This document shows, piece by piece, positions 42,256-51,918 of a DNA stretch of 64,000 nt. The notes under the pieces were generated by a model that made no database searches, was not told where the DNA came from, and worked only from the letters and a program-made list of their open reading frames with translations. The stretch is from Demequina litoralis (GTDB lineage: Bacteria > Actinomycetota > Actinomycetes > Actinomycetales > Demequinaceae), in the NCBI RefSeq assembly GCF_030418455.1, contig NZ_JAUHPW010000003.1:248001-312000 (forward strand). The letters are read 5' to 3'. A program made the position numbers and the translations under genes. The first letter of the stretch is position 1, and the number at the start of each line of letters is the position of its first letter.

Positions 42256-42992
42256 TGGTCAACGCCGTCCTCTTCTGGATCATCGCGGCGATCACCGTGA
42301 TCCCGGCGCTGTCGCTGCTGTTCGCCCGCAAGGCGGTGCACGTCGCGATGTCCGTCGTGCTCGTCATGGTGGGCCTCGCCGCCGCGTACGTGACGCTCGG
42401 CGCCCCGTTCCTCGGCATGGTGCAGATCGTGGTCTACACCGGCGCGGTCATGATGCTCTTCCTCTTCGTGCTCATGCTGGTCGGCGTCGACCAGCGCGAG
42501 GACCTCAAGGAGACCATCGTGGGCCAGCGCTGGATCGGCCTGTTCACGGCCGCGGGCCTCGGCGCCTTCCTCGTGTCGATCGTCGGCCGCACGGTCCTGC
42601 CCACCGCCGAGACCGGCGTGCAGGGCGAGCCCGACGTCATCGCGATCATGCTGTTCGAGAAGTACGTCCTCGTCATCGAGGTGCTCGGCTTCCTCCTCAT
42701 CACCGCCGCGGTCGGCGCGCTCGTGCTCACGCACACGCCGCGCCTCAAGCCGCGCCGCACCCAGCTCGAGGTCCAGCGGGACCGCGTGCGCGTGGGTGCG
42801 AACCCGGTGAACAAGCCCATGCCCGGCGTGTACGCGCGTCACAACGCGCTCGACGTCCCGGCGCTCGACCCCGAGGGTCAGCCGATCGAGGAGTCGATCT
42901 CGCGCGTCCTCAAGACGCGCAGCCAGACCCAGCTCGGCGAGGAGTACCGCGCCAGGCTCGAGGACCCGTCGCGCCAGGAGGGCGACCGCTGA
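42255..42992 (+). CDS. nuoJ: NADH-quinone oxidoreductase subunit J
   Basis: A 245-residue membrane subunit with five helices in the first 165 residues. [25 protein letters not shown] contains the pi-bulge helix implicated in coupling. The C-terminal ~80 residues are a hydrophilic tail ([13 protein letters not shown] region onward). It starts at the TGATG junction with nuoI and ends at TGATG with nuoK. Confidence 0.96.
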   Translation: MVNAVLFWIIAAITVIPALSLLFARKAVHVAMSVVLVMVGLAAAYVTLGAPFLGMVQIVVYTGAVMMLFLFVLMLVGVDQREDLKETIVGQRWIGLFTAAGLGAFLVSIVGRTVLPTAETGVQGEPDVIAIMLFEKYVLVIEVLGFLLITAAVGALVLTHTPRLKPRRTQLEVQRDRVRVGANPVNKPMPGVYARHNALDVPALDPEGQPIEESISRVLKTRSQTQLGEEYRARLEDPSRQEGDR

Positions 42993-43291
42993 TGGACCCC
43001 ATCAACTTCGTCATCCTCGCGAGCATCCTGTTCGCGATCGGCGCCGCGGCCGTGCTCCTGCGGCGCAACGCGATCATCGCCTTCATGGGCGTCGAGCTCA
43101 TGCTCAACGCCGCCAACCTCGCGCTCGTCGCCTTCTCCCGCATGCACGGTGAGATCGACGGCCAGATCATGGCGTTCTTCGTGCTGGTCGTCGCGGCCGC
43201 CGAGGTCGTCGTGGGACTCGCGATCATCATCGCCGTGTTCCGCGCGCGCCAGACCATCTCGCTCGACGAACCCGCTGAGCTGAAGGGCTGA
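42992..43291 (+). CDS. nuoK: NADH-quinone oxidoreductase subunit K
   Basis: A 99-residue, three-helix membrane subunit (MrpC-like). The conserved membrane glutamates lie in [18 protein letters not shown] and [18 protein letters not shown], which take part in proton transfer. The next gene starts two bases after its stop. Confidence 0.97.
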   Translation: MDPINFVILASILFAIGAAAVLLRRNAIIAFMGVELMLNAANLALVAFSRMHGEIDGQIMAFFVLVVAAAEVVVGLAIIIAVFRARQTISLDEPAELKG

Positions 43292-43292
43292 C

Positions 43293-45173
43293 ATGCTAGA
43301 CCTGACCTGGCTTCTCATCGCCGCGCCCTTGGCCAGCAGCTTCGTCCTGCTGCTCCTGGGCAAGCGCGCGAACCCCTGGGGCCACTGGCTGGGCGTGGCC
43401 GCCTCCGGCTCCGCCTTCGTCATCGGCCTGATCGCGCTGATCCAGATGCTCGGCCTCGACGCGCACGACCGCGCGCACGCGGTCCATCTGTTCAGCTGGA
43501 TCCCCGGCGGCGAGCTCAACCTCGACGCCGGTCTGCTCGTGGACCCGCTGTCGATGACCTTCGTGATGCTCGTGACGTTCGTCGGCACGCTCATCCACGT
43601 CTACTCCGTGGCCTACATGGAGCACGACCCGAACCGCCGCATCTTCTTCGCGTACCTCAACCTGTTCGTGGCCGCGATGCTGCTGCTCGTGCTCGCGGAC
43701 TCCTACCTCCTGCTGTTCGTCGGCTGGGAGGGCGTGGGCCTCGCGTCGTACCTCCTCATCGGCTTCTGGAACCAGAAGCCCGAGTACGCGACCGCCGCGA
43801 ACAAGGCCTTCGTGGTCAACCGCATCGGCGACATCGGGCTCATCCTCGCGATGGGCCTCATGTTCGCCTACCTCGGCGGCGTCGACTTCGCGACCGTGTT
43901 CGCGGCCGCGCCCGAGGCCTCGACCGCACAGCTCACCGCGATCGGCCTCATGCTGCTGCTGGCCGCGACCGGAAAGTCCGCGCAGTTCCCGCTGCAGTCC
44001 TGGCTGGGCGACGCGATGGCGGGCCCGACCCCGGTCTCGGCCCTCATCCACGCGGCGACCATGGTGACCGCGGGCGTGTACCTCATCGTCCGCTCCGCCC
44101 CGGTCTACGAGGGCGCGCCCGCCGCGCAGACCGTCGTCGCCGCGATCGGTGCGTTCACGCTCATCCTCGGCGCGCTCATCGGCATGGCCAAGGACGACAT
44201 CAAGAAGGCGCTCGCCGCCTCGACGATGTCGCAGATCGGCTACATGATGCTCGCCGCTGGCCTCGGCCCGATCGGCTACGCGTTCGCGATCTTCCACCTC
44301 GTCACGCACGGCTTCTTCAAGGCCGGCATGTTCCTGGGCGCCGGCTCCGTCATGCACGGCATGCACGACCAGGTCGACATGCGCCGCTACGGCGCGCTGC
44401 GCACCGCGATGGTCACCACCTGGGTCACGTTCGGCCTCGGCTGGCTCGCGATCCTCGGCGTCCCGCCGTTCTCGGGCTTCTGGTCGAAGGACAAGATCAT
44501 CGAGGCCGCCTTCGTGGGCGAGGGCGTCCAGCCCTGGATCCTCGGCGGCGCGGCGCTCATCGGCGCCGGCCTGACGGCCTTCTACATGTCCCGCCTGTTC
44601 TTCATGACGTTCCACGGCAAGGCCCGCTGGACCGACGACCAGCACCCGCACGAGTCGCCGGCCCTCATGACGGTGCCGATGATCATCCTCGCGGTCGGCT
44701 CGGCGTTCCTGGGCCTCTTCCTCGCGATGGGCGACCGCTTCGCCACGTGGCTCGAGCCGGTCACCGGCCACGCCGAGCACCACGAGCCGGTGCTGCCGGT
44801 GCCGGTCATCATGGTCGCGACGCTCGTGCTCGTCGCGCTCGGCGCGTGGGTCGCCTGGCGCAAGTACGGCGCCGCGGACGTGCCCGAGACCGCCCCGGCG
44901 GCCTCGCTGGCCACCATCGCCGCGCGCAACGACATGTTCCAGGACTCGGTCAACCGGGGCGTCTTCGAGCGTCCCGGCACCCACCTCACCCGCACCCTCG
45001 TGTACGCCGACGCGGCGCTCGTCGACGGCGCGGTGGACAAGACGGCGCACAGCTTCGCCCGAACCGGCGAGTCCGTGCGCAAGACGCAGAACGGTCAGGT
45101 GCGCTCGTACGCGCTGACCATGCTGGTGGGTCTCGTCATCGTCATCCTCATCGTGGTGCAGGGGGGTCTCTAA
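43293..45173 (+). CDS. nuoL: NADH-quinone oxidoreductase subunit L (antiporter-like)
   Basis: A 626-residue antiporter-type proton-pumping subunit. [16 protein letters not shown] carries the conserved proton-channel Glu, the Lys region is [37 protein letters not shown], and [19 protein letters not shown] is the second conserved block. The C-terminus forms the long lateral helix and ends in a transmembrane anchor ([19 protein letters not shown]). Distal subunit of the membrane arm. Confidence 0.97.
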   Translation: MLDLTWLLIAAPLASSFVLLLLGKRANPWGHWLGVAASGSAFVIGLIALIQMLGLDAHDRAHAVHLFSWIPGGELNLDAGLLVDPLSMTFVMLVTFVGTLIHVYSVAYMEHDPNRRIFFAYLNLFVAAMLLLVLADSYLLLFVGWEGVGLASYLLIGFWNQKPEYATAANKAFVVNRIGDIGLILAMGLMFAYLGGVDFATVFAAAPEASTAQLTAIGLMLLLAATGKSAQFPLQSWLGDAMAGPTPVSALIHAATMVTAGVYLIVRSAPVYEGAPAAQTVVAAIGAFTLILGALIGMAKDDIKKALAASTMSQIGYMMLAAGLGPIGYAFAIFHLVTHGFFKAGMFLGAGSVMHGMHDQVDMRRYGALRTAMVTTWVTFGLGWLAILGVPPFSGFWSKDKIIEAAFVGEGVQPWILGGAALIGAGLTAFYMSRLFFMTFHGKARWTDDQHPHESPALMTVPMIILAVGSAFLGLFLAMGDRFATWLEPVTGHAEHHEPVLPVPVIMVATLVLVALGAWVAWRKYGAADVPETAPAASLATIAARNDMFQDSVNRGVFERPGTHLTRTLVYADAALVDGAVDKTAHSFARTGESVRKTQNGQVRSYALTMLVGLVIVILIVVQGGL

Positions 45174-45176
45174 ACC

Positions 45177-46670
45177 ATGTTCCCGATCCTCTCCGTCATG
45201 GTGGCGCTGCCCGCGCTCGGCGCCGTCCTGCTCTGGGCCCTGCCCGGCGGGGCGCGCGCACGGGTGCGCGAGCTGGCGCTCGCCATCACCGGGGTCGAGC
45301 TCGTGCTCGCCGTCGTGCTGTTCCTCCAGTTCGACACGTCCGCCGCGGGCACCATCCAGTTCTCCGAGACCTACGCGTGGATCCCGCAGATCGGCACCAG
45401 CTGGGCGCTCGGCGTCAACGGCATCGGCCTGCTCATGATCGTGCTGTCCGCGCTCCTCACGCCGCTGGCGATCCTCGCCGGCTGGTGGGAGGACAAGGAC
45501 CCGGCGCGCCGCACGCACTACCTCGCGCTGATCCTGCTGAGCGAGGCGTTCATGATCGGCATCTTCGCCGCGCGCGACGTCTTCCTCTTCTACGTGCTGT
45601 TCGAGGCGATGCTCATCCCGCTGTACTTCCTCATCGGCTCGTTCGGCGGCGGCCAGCGCCGCTACGCCGCGGTGAAGTTCCTGCTGTACTCGCTCGCCGG
45701 CGGCCTCGTGATGCTCGTCGGCGTGGTGGCCCTGTACTTCCAGGGCCCCGGCGGCGACCAGGCCTTCCTCACGGACAACCTCACCAACCTGCCGATGTCC
45801 ACCACGGCGGAGCGGCTGATCTTCCTCGCCTTCTTCCTCGCGTTCGCGATCAAGGCGCCCATGGTCCCCGTGCACACGTGGCTGCCCACGGTCGCGGAGA
45901 CCGCACGTCCGGGCACCACGGCGCTGCTCGTCGCCGTGCTCGACAAGATCGGCACGTTCGGCATGCTGACGCTGTGCGTGGCGCTGTTCCCCGAGGCCGC
46001 CGCCTGGGCCGCTCCGGTCATCATCGGCTTCGCGGTCGTCTCGGTGATCTACGGCGCGCTGCTCGCGATCGGCCAGAAGGACATGCTCCGCCTGGTCGCG
46101 TTCACCTCGGTGAGCCACTTCGGCATCATGGTGCTGGGCATCTTCGCGTTCACGCAGACGTCGGTCGAGGGCGCGGCGTTCTACATGTTCAACCACGGCC
46201 TGTCGACGGGCGCGCTGTTCTTCGCGGTCGGGTTCCTCATCCACCGCTACGGCACCGCCGACGTGACGGCCTACGGCGGTCTCCAGCGCATCGTCCCGGT
46301 GTTCGCGGGCACGTTCCTCATCGTCGGCCTGAGCGCGCTCGCGCTGCCCGGACTGTCCCCGTTCGTCTCGGAGATCATGGTGCTCGTCGGAGCCTTCTCC
46401 GTCGCGAAGGTCGCCGTGATCGTGTCCGCCGTCGGCGTGGTGCTGGCGGCGCTGTACGTGCTGCTCACCTACCAGAAGGTGTTCACCGGGCCCGCGCCCG
46501 AGGGCCGCAAGCCCGTCCGCGAGCTCACGCGCCGCGAGCGCGTGGTGCTGTGGCCCCTGATCGCGCTCATGCTGGTGCTCGGCTTCCTGCCCGGCATCGC
46601 GATCGACACGCTGCGTGAGCCGTCGGCCGACATCGTGGCCACCGTTCCCACCGAGGAGGCAGGTCAGTGA
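45177..46670 (+). CDS. nuoM: NADH-quinone oxidoreductase subunit M (antiporter-like)
   Basis: A 497-residue proton-pumping subunit with about 14 helices. The conserved Glu is in FYVLFEAMLIPLYFLIG. The channel Lys region is AFAIKAPMVPVHTWLPTVAETARPGTTALLVAVLDKIGTFG, followed by GQKDMLRLVAFTSVSHFGIM. Starts three bases after the nuoL stop and overlaps nuoN by four bases (GTGA). Confidence 0.97.
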   Translation: MFPILSVMVALPALGAVLLWALPGGARARVRELALAITGVELVLAVVLFLQFDTSAAGTIQFSETYAWIPQIGTSWALGVNGIGLLMIVLSALLTPLAILAGWWEDKDPARRTHYLALILLSEAFMIGIFAARDVFLFYVLFEAMLIPLYFLIGSFGGGQRRYAAVKFLLYSLAGGLVMLVGVVALYFQGPGGDQAFLTDNLTNLPMSTTAERLIFLAFFLAFAIKAPMVPVHTWLPTVAETARPGTTALLVAVLDKIGTFGMLTLCVALFPEAAAWAAPVIIGFAVVSVIYGALLAIGQKDMLRLVAFTSVSHFGIMVLGIFAFTQTSVEGAAFYMFNHGLSTGALFFAVGFLIHRYGTADVTAYGGLQRIVPVFAGTFLIVGLSALALPGLSPFVSEIMVLVGAFSVAKVAVIVSAVGVVLAALYVLLTYQKVFTGPAPEGRKPVRELTRRERVVLWPLIALMLVLGFLPGIAIDTLREPSADIVATVPTEEAGQ

Positions 46671-48247
46671 GCTTCACGACCCCCGAGATCGCCTGGGCGC
46701 CGCTGGCGCCCGTCATCATCGTCCTCGGCGCCGCCGCGGTCGCGATCCTCATCGAGTCGTTCGTGCGCGCGGCCCAGACCCGCCGCCGCGTGCAGCTGGG
46801 AGTCTCCGTCGTCGCGCTGCTGGCCGCGGCCGGCACCGCGATCGTGCAGTGGGCCGGCCTCGAGGGCGCCGGCACCGTCGTGCTCGACGGCATGCTGACC
46901 GTCGACCGCCAGTCGCTCGCGTGGCAGGTGGTCATCCTGGTCTTCGGCACCCTCGGGACGCTGCTGTTCGCGGCCCGCACGCGCGCCGGCGAGGAGGCGT
47001 TCACGCCGCTCGGGTCCGTCGCGCCCGGCTCGACCGAGGAGACCCTCGCGCGCCGCAAGGGCATGCAGGTGACCGAGGTGTTCCCGCTCGCGCTGTTCGC
47101 GGTGGGCGGCATGATGCTCTTCACCTCGGTGACGGACCTCATCTTCCTGTTCGTCGCGCTCGAGGTGTTCTCGCTGCCGCTGTACATCCTCGTCGCGCTC
47201 GCGCGCCGCCGCCGCTTCCTCTCGCACGAGGGCGCCCTGAAGTACTTCCTGCTCGGCGCGTTCTCCTCAGCGATCCTGCTGTTCGGCGCCGCGTTCCTGT
47301 ACGGCGCCACCGGCTCGACCTCGTACACCGAGATCGCTCAGGGCGTCGCGTCGGTGAGCGGCGTGGACGGGCTGGTGCTCGCGGGCGCGGTCATGGTCGT
47401 CGTCGGCCTGCTGTTCAAGATCGGCGCCGTGCCCTTCCACTCGTGGACCCCGGACGCCTACCAGGGCGCGCCCACGCCCGTGACGGCCTTCATGGCCGCC
47501 GCGACCAAGGCCGCCGCCACCGCCGCGCTGCTGCGCGTCGTGTACGAGGCGTTCTACGGGCTCGAGTGGGAGCTCTCCTGGCTCATCTGGGGCGTCTCGA
47601 TCGCCTCGATGCTGCTCGGCACCGTGGTCGCGCTGGTCCAGACCGAGCTCAAGCGCATGCTCGCCTACTCGTCGGTCGCGCACGCCGGCTTCATCCTCGT
47701 CGCGTTCGCCGGCTTCCCCGACGGCGCGCTCTCGGCGCTGCCGTTCTACCTCGCGTCGTACGGCCTCGCGACGCTCGGCGCGTTCGCGGTCATCACGCAG
47801 GTGCGCGAGAAGGGCGAGGACGGCACCGTCATGGGCGAGGCCACCCGTCTCGGCCAGTGGGCCGGCCTGGGCAAGCGCTCGCCGTGGCTCGCCGCCGCGA
47901 TGGCGCTGTTCCTGCTGTCCTTCGCGGGCATCCCGCTCACCGCGGGCTTCGTCGGCAAGTTCGTCGCGTTCGCCGCGGCGATCTCCGAGGGCGCCTGGCC
48001 GCTCGTGCTCATCGCGGTGATCGCCTCGGCCGCCGCCGCGTTCTTCTACGTCCGCCTCATCGTGCTGATGTTCCTCACCGACGTGCCCGAGGGCCAGGAG
48101 GACGCCGTCGAGATCGACCACAGCCCGCTCGCGCGCGCCGTGGTCGTGATCGCCGCCGCCGCCGTGGTGCTGCTCGGCGTGCTGCCGGGGCCCGTGCTCG
48201 CGGCGTTCGAGAACGCCGGCGTGCTGCTGCTGGGAGCGGCGGGCTAG
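46667..48247 (+). CDS. nuoN: NADH-quinone oxidoreductase subunit N (antiporter-like)
   Basis: A 526-residue proton-pumping subunit, last of the nuo set. The conserved Glu is in FVALEVFSLPLYILVAL, and KIGAVPFHSWTPDAYQGAPTPVTAFMAAATKAAA with LKRMLAYSSVAHAGFILV form the proton path. GTG start overlapping the nuoM stop. The polyprenyl synthase begins three bases after its stop. Confidence 0.96.
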   Translation: MSFTTPEIAWAPLAPVIIVLGAAAVAILIESFVRAAQTRRRVQLGVSVVALLAAAGTAIVQWAGLEGAGTVVLDGMLTVDRQSLAWQVVILVFGTLGTLLFAARTRAGEEAFTPLGSVAPGSTEETLARRKGMQVTEVFPLALFAVGGMMLFTSVTDLIFLFVALEVFSLPLYILVALARRRRFLSHEGALKYFLLGAFSSAILLFGAAFLYGATGSTSYTEIAQGVASVSGVDGLVLAGAVMVVVGLLFKIGAVPFHSWTPDAYQGAPTPVTAFMAAATKAAATAALLRVVYEAFYGLEWELSWLIWGVSIASMLLGTVVALVQTELKRMLAYSSVAHAGFILVAFAGFPDGALSALPFYLASYGLATLGAFAVITQVREKGEDGTVMGEATRLGQWAGLGKRSPWLAAAMALFLLSFAGIPLTAGFVGKFVAFAAAISEGAWPLVLIAVIASAAAAFFYVRLIVLMFLTDVPEGQEDAVEIDHSPLARAVVVIAAAAVVLLGVLPGPVLAAFENAGVLLLGAAG

Positions 48248-48250
48248 CGG

Positions 48251-49249
48251 ATGGCGACTCTGGCGATCGGCAACGAGGCGCTCGAGGCGGAGCTGCTGCC
48301 CCGGCTCGAGGTCGTCGAGGAGCGGCTCCGGGATGCGGTGGCGCAGTCGGACAAGCTCGCCGACGCGACCTCGCGTCACCTCGTCGACGCGGGCGGCAAG
48401 CGTCTGCGGCCCGTGCTCGCGCTGCTGTGCGCGCAGCTCGGCGACGGCGCGCGCCCCGAGGTGCTCGACGCGGCCGTGGTGGTCGAGCTCACCCATCTGG
48501 CGACGCTGTACCACGACGACGTCATGGACTCGGCGCCCACCCGGCGCGGCGCCCCCGCCGCGCACGAGGTGTGGGGCAACTCGGTCGCGATCCTCACCGG
48601 CGACCTGCTGTTCGCGCGCGCCTCGCGCGTGGTGGCGGGCCTCGGCCCGCAGGCCGTGCGCATCCAGGCGGAGACGTTCGAGCGGCTGTGCCTGGGACAG
48701 CTCCACGAGACCGTCGGGGCGTCCGAGGCGGACGACCCCATCGCGTTCTACCTGCAGGTGCTCGCCGACAAGACGGGCTCGCTCATCGCGACCTCCGCGC
48801 GCTTCGGCGCGATGTTCGGCGGCTGCCCGCCGAGCATCGTCGAGAAGGTGACGGCGTACGGCGAGGCCGCGGGTGTCGCGTTCCAGCTCGCCGACGACGT
48901 CATCGACATCCGCTCGGACGCCGCCACCACCGGCAAGACCCCCGGCACCGATCTGCGCGAGGGCGTCCCCACGATGCCCGTGCTGCTGCTGCGCCGCCGC
49001 CTCGCAGCGGGCGACGCGGCCGAGGGCGACCGCGAGCTGCTCGACGCGATCGACGGCGACCTGTCGGACGACGAAGTGCTCGCCTCCGTGGTCGCGCGCC
49101 TCGCCGCGCACGTGGTGGTCGACGAGACCGCGACCCTCGCACGCGCGTGGGCCCAGCAGGCCAAGGACGCCGTGGCCCAGCTGCCCGAGGGCGACGTGCG
49201 CGACTCCCTGGTGGCCTTCGCGGACGCGCTGGTCGCCCGCGCGGCCTGA
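48251..49249 (+). CDS. Polyprenyl diphosphate synthase (quinone side chain)
   Basis: A 332-residue all-alpha trans-prenyltransferase. The first aspartate-rich motif is LYHDDVMDSAPTRRG and the second is QLADDVIDIRSDAATTGK; GGKRLRPVLALL is the conserved basic-loop region. Small residues precede the first motif, which is typical of long-chain synthases (hepta- to nonaprenyl), so it probably makes the menaquinone side chain used by MenA. Placement right after nuoN and the presence of the geranylgeranyl reductase upstream of nuoA link quinone tail synthesis to complex I. Exact chain length cannot be read. Confidence 0.92.
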   Translation: MATLAIGNEALEAELLPRLEVVEERLRDAVAQSDKLADATSRHLVDAGGKRLRPVLALLCAQLGDGARPEVLDAAVVVELTHLATLYHDDVMDSAPTRRGAPAAHEVWGNSVAILTGDLLFARASRVVAGLGPQAVRIQAETFERLCLGQLHETVGASEADDPIAFYLQVLADKTGSLIATSARFGAMFGGCPPSIVEKVTAYGEAAGVAFQLADDVIDIRSDAATTGKTPGTDLREGVPTMPVLLLRRRLAAGDAAEGDRELLDAIDGDLSDDEVLASVVARLAAHVVVDETATLARAWAQQAKDAVAQLPEGDVRDSLVAFADALVARAA

Positions 49250-49376
49250 CCGCCCCCAGCAGCCGCTCCCCACACGGATCCTGCAACTCCGGCCGCGCCA
49301 CCTGGTGTGATGTGCGGGAGCCGCATCTGGACGGCCGGCGCGCGCGCCGCGTGTGTGGAGCGTGGTCCGGCACCGG

Positions 49377-49404
49377 CCCAACGTTTCCAGCTCGGGCTCC
49401 GTTT
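49377..49404 (+). promoter_or_regulatory. Candidate ECF-type promoter of the sigma factor operon
   Basis: CCCAAC (49377-49382) and CGTTT (49400-49404) are separated by 17 bp, the AAC-N16/17-CGTT pattern of many autoregulated ECF sigma factors. The leader to the GTG at 49434 is about 22 nt and carries GGAGGGGG. Confidence 0.4.
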
Positions 49405-49433
49405 GGCGGGATAGAGAGACGGAGGGGGATCCG

Positions 49434-49973
49434 GTGACACGATGGACGGGGCTCGTCGAGGAGCTGATGCGGGAGCGAGGGCCACGGCTCGTGGCCTACG
49501 CGGCCCTGCTCGTCGGCCGTGACGGTGACGCCGAGGACCTCGTCCACGATGCGCTGGTCAAGGTGTTCTCCCGCCCCCGGCGCCTCTCCACGGTCGGGGA
49601 GGCCGAGGCGTACGTCCGTTCCACCATGCCCAGCATCGTCATCGATCGGGCGCGTTCGGCCGCGAGCCGGCGCCGCGCGCGCGACCGCGCCTTCGAGCGA
49701 CCTCGTGAGGCGCCGGACCTCGATGCCGGCCTCGATGTCCGTCGTGCGCTGCGGGGGCTGAGCCCGCGCGTCCAGGTCTGCGTGGTGCTGCGCTTCTTCG
49801 ACGACCTCACGGTGCCGCAGATCGCCCAGCGCCTGGGGATCGCGGAGGGCACGGTGAAGCGGTACCTGCACGATGCCGTGGCGCAGCTCGCGCCGCTGCT
49901 CGACGTGACAGCGGACTGGGACGAGGAGCCAAGGACCGTCGAGGTGGTCGCTGCTCTGGAGAGGGGACGTTGA
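49434..49973 (+). CDS. ECF-family RNA polymerase sigma factor (SigE-like)
   Basis: A 179-residue group IV sigma factor. Region 2 (about 8-75) contains AAYALLVGRDGDAEDLVHDALVKVF-type helices (read as YAALLVGRDGDAEDLVHDAL) for -10 recognition. Region 4 (about 105-160) is LSPRVQVCVVLRFFDDLTVPQIAQRLGIAEGTVKR, an HTH for the -35. The GTG start at 49434 is preceded by GGAGGGGGATCCG. It is directly coupled (TGATG) to a membrane protein likely to be its regulator. The inducing signal is unknown. Base composition from here to about 51900 is slightly less GC-extreme than in the nuo region. Confidence 0.88.
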   Translation: MTRWTGLVEELMRERGPRLVAYAALLVGRDGDAEDLVHDALVKVFSRPRRLSTVGEAEAYVRSTMPSIVIDRARSAASRRRARDRAFERPREAPDLDAGLDVRRALRGLSPRVQVCVVLRFFDDLTVPQIAQRLGIAEGTVKRYLHDAVAQLAPLLDVTADWDEEPRTVEVVAALERGR

Positions 49974-50989
49974 TGCGCGAGATGAACGATGTGCTGCGCG
50001 ACGGGTTCGAGGCTCACGCGAGCGCGCTCGGCGCCGCGGGCGTCGACCCGGGTCTCGGGTCGGGGGCGGCGCGAGCTGCCCACCGGCGCCGCACGCGCCG
50101 TGCGATCGGAAGCGGTCTCGGCGCCGCGGCTGTGGTCGGTGCGGTCGGGGTGGCCGCGTTCGCCGTCGGCGGCGATCCCGCAGCGCCCCCCGCAGCGGTG
50201 CCCGCCGCGACCTCGGACGCCGCGGACTGCGCCGCACTGCCGTACGTGGCACCGAATGCCGCCGCGCTCGGCGACGCGCCCTACGCGTTCCGCGCCTACG
50301 TGGACCTGCGTGCCGACGCTGTCCACCCCGGGGTCGTGGTGGTGCTGCCCGACGGCACCTGGTCGCGCCTCGAGCCCGACGCCGAGGGGCGCTATCTCTA
50401 CGCGCTCGACGGACAGGTGTACATCGTCTCCTGGCCTCGAGAGGAGACCGGGCTCGATGACATGGCGATGGTCGTGGACCACTCCACCGACGGCTCCGCC
50501 GGAGGCGGCGACTGGGACGGCGTCAACCCGGTGGTCGCCGACTACGCGTGGACCGTGGACATCCCCGCCGACGTCCCCGACGGCATCGACACCGCGCTGC
50601 TGTCCTCGACGCTCCGCACCGGGATCGGGTTGGGCGGGCTGGGCTACCTGGGGACGTCCGTACCCGCCGGCGCAACGACGGAGGCCGTGGTGACCACTGC
50701 CTCGGGCACGACGACGACGCCCATGGGTGAGGGGTCCGCGATGCCGCCGGCCGCGGACGACACCGCGGTGGAGTCCGTCGCGCTGCGCGTGAGCGGCCTA
50801 CCTGGCGGAGGAACCTTCAGCATCGTCGCGCATCACGACCTGGCCGGCATCCTCGACGTGGCCTGCGTGGATCCCGCCGCCGAGGTGGCGCCCGACATGA
50901 GCCTCACCGCCGGGTGGGAGCCCGGTGGGGGCCCCGCGGTGGAGCCGTCCGGAAGCTCGCCCGCGCCGAGCGTCTCGCTCGCAGAGTAG
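49973..50989 (+). CDS. Single-pass membrane protein, probable regulator of the adjacent sigma factor
   Basis: A 338-residue protein with a basic cytoplasmic N-terminus of about 45 residues, one transmembrane helix (AIGSGLGAAAVVGAVGVAAFAVGG) and a large extracytoplasmic region. The outer region has two Cys (ATSDAADCAALPY and LDVACVDPA) that could form a disulfide. The C-terminal tail is low-complexity Ser/Pro. The ATG at 49973 overlaps the sigma stop by one base; a TTG one codon earlier is in frame. The arrangement is that of an anti-sigma factor, but no ASD or ZAS motif is recognisable, so the role is inferred from context only. Confidence 0.75.
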   Translation: MREMNDVLRDGFEAHASALGAAGVDPGLGSGAARAAHRRRTRRAIGSGLGAAAVVGAVGVAAFAVGGDPAAPPAAVPAATSDAADCAALPYVAPNAAALGDAPYAFRAYVDLRADAVHPGVVVVLPDGTWSRLEPDAEGRYLYALDGQVYIVSWPREETGLDDMAMVVDHSTDGSAGGGDWDGVNPVVADYAWTVDIPADVPDGIDTALLSSTLRTGIGLGGLGYLGTSVPAGATTEAVVTTASGTTTTPMGEGSAMPPAADDTAVESVALRVSGLPGGGTFSIVAHHDLAGILDVACVDPAAEVAPDMSLTAGWEPGGGPAVEPSGSSPAPSVSLAE

Positions 50990-51149
50990 ATCCGTCTCCT
51001 CGAGCCCGACACCTGCAGGGGCTCCGGGATCGCAGGCATCGCCGATCACCGCGCGGTCGCGCCTCGCGCCTCGCGTCGCGCGGCGACGGTCGGCCCAGCG
51101 TGGCGTGGTCGGCTGTGGACAGGGCGGCCGCTTGGTCGGGCGGTCTCCG

Positions 51150-51155
51150 TACCGT
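51150..51155 (+). promoter_or_regulatory. Leaderless -10 of the DUF3800-like gene
   Basis: TACCGT, then TGACTC, then the GTG at 51162. This is the same hexamer and spacing as upstream of the DUF4229 gene, where TACCGT is followed by TGACGC. Confidence 0.6.
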
Positions 51156-51161
51156 TGACTC

Positions 51162-51701
51162 GTGATCTTCAACGCGGGGGACCGGGTATTCGTGGATGAG
51201 TCCAAGTCGAACGTGTACGTCATGGCGGCGACCGCTGTCGCACCCGCCGCACATGCCGACGTCCGTCGATCCTTGCGAAGACTGCTCCGCGCCGGCCAGA
51301 CGCGCCTCCACTTCACCCGCGAGAGCGACTCGCGCAGGCGGGAGATCCTGGCGACCATGAACGGACTTGATGTCCGGTCCGCAGTGTGGGCGGTCCGCGG
51401 CGAGTCCGACAGGGTAGCCCGTCCGCGCTGCCTCGTCGCCATGGTGGGCGCGTTCGCGCGCGACGGCGTCGCCGAACTGCTGTTGGAGTGCGATGCGTCT
51501 CTCGAGCGATCCGATCGCCAGGTGATCGAGAGGGTGCTTCGCAGCGGGCGAGAACGTCCAGGGCTCACCTACCGTCATGTGCCTCCGACGGAGGATCCCG
51601 TGCTGTGGGTGAGCGATGCGGTGGCGTGGTGTGTTCAGCGCCGCGGGGAATGGCTACGGCGCATCGAACCCTTGGTCGAGCGTCGAGTGATGCGGCCCTA
51701 G
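51162..51701 (+). CDS. DUF3800-like (RNase H-fold) hypothetical protein
   Basis: A 179-residue cytoplasmic protein. The N-terminus VFVDESKSNVYVMAATAVAP resembles the DES start of DUF3800 proteins, which are predicted to have an RNase H-like fold. RLHFTRESDSRRREIL supplies a conserved His/Glu block, and PVLWVSDAVAWCVQRRGEW the C-terminal Asp. Related short proteins occur widely in actinobacteria with no assigned function. The GTG start is fixed by a -10 six bases upstream. No partner gene suggests a defence island, so any nuclease role is speculative. Confidence 0.8.
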   Translation: MIFNAGDRVFVDESKSNVYVMAATAVAPAAHADVRRSLRRLLRAGQTRLHFTRESDSRRREILATMNGLDVRSAVWAVRGESDRVARPRCLVAMVGAFARDGVAELLLECDASLERSDRQVIERVLRSGRERPGLTYRHVPPTEDPVLWVSDAVAWCVQRRGEWLRRIEPLVERRVMRP

Positions 51702-51709
51702 GAATGCGT

Positions 51710-51764
51710 GAGCCCGGCTCGTCCACCGTCCGGAAGACTGCCGGGCTCCAAGGGCGAGAGCCCT
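51710..51764 (+). other. Two adjacent hairpins after the DUF3800-like gene
   Basis: GAGCCCGGC (51710-51718) pairs perfectly with GCCGGGCTC (51740-51748). AGGGC-GAGA-GCCCT (51751-51764) follows, with a GNRA-type tetraloop. They may terminate transcription or belong to a small structured RNA. The rest of the gap to 51918 shows nothing recognisable. Confidence 0.4.
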
Positions 51765-51918
51765 CCGCGGCACCGAGTCTACGTCGCGCCTCCGACGCGG
51801 GCAACGGCCGGATCCTGCGGCGCGAGGCGCTCGACGATGATCCACCGGTGTCGCGCTGCGAGAGCGCGGAAGCGCCCACCAGCGACCCATGGCCGGGGGG
51901 AGAGGGGAGCGAAGGCGC

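Noticed and set aside
43296-46244. Very long minus-strand ORF opposite nuoL/nuoM (982 codons)
   Set aside because: Charged, His/Arg/Glu-rich shadow of strongly supported nuo genes; long antisense frames are expected at this GC content.
51162-51701. DUF3800-like gene as part of an anti-phage system
   Set aside because: No helicase, nuclease, toxin or other defence-type neighbour is present.
49250-51918. Sigma/DUF3800 segment as a genomic island
   Set aside because: Composition is only slightly different, and no integrase, tRNA target or direct repeats are seen.
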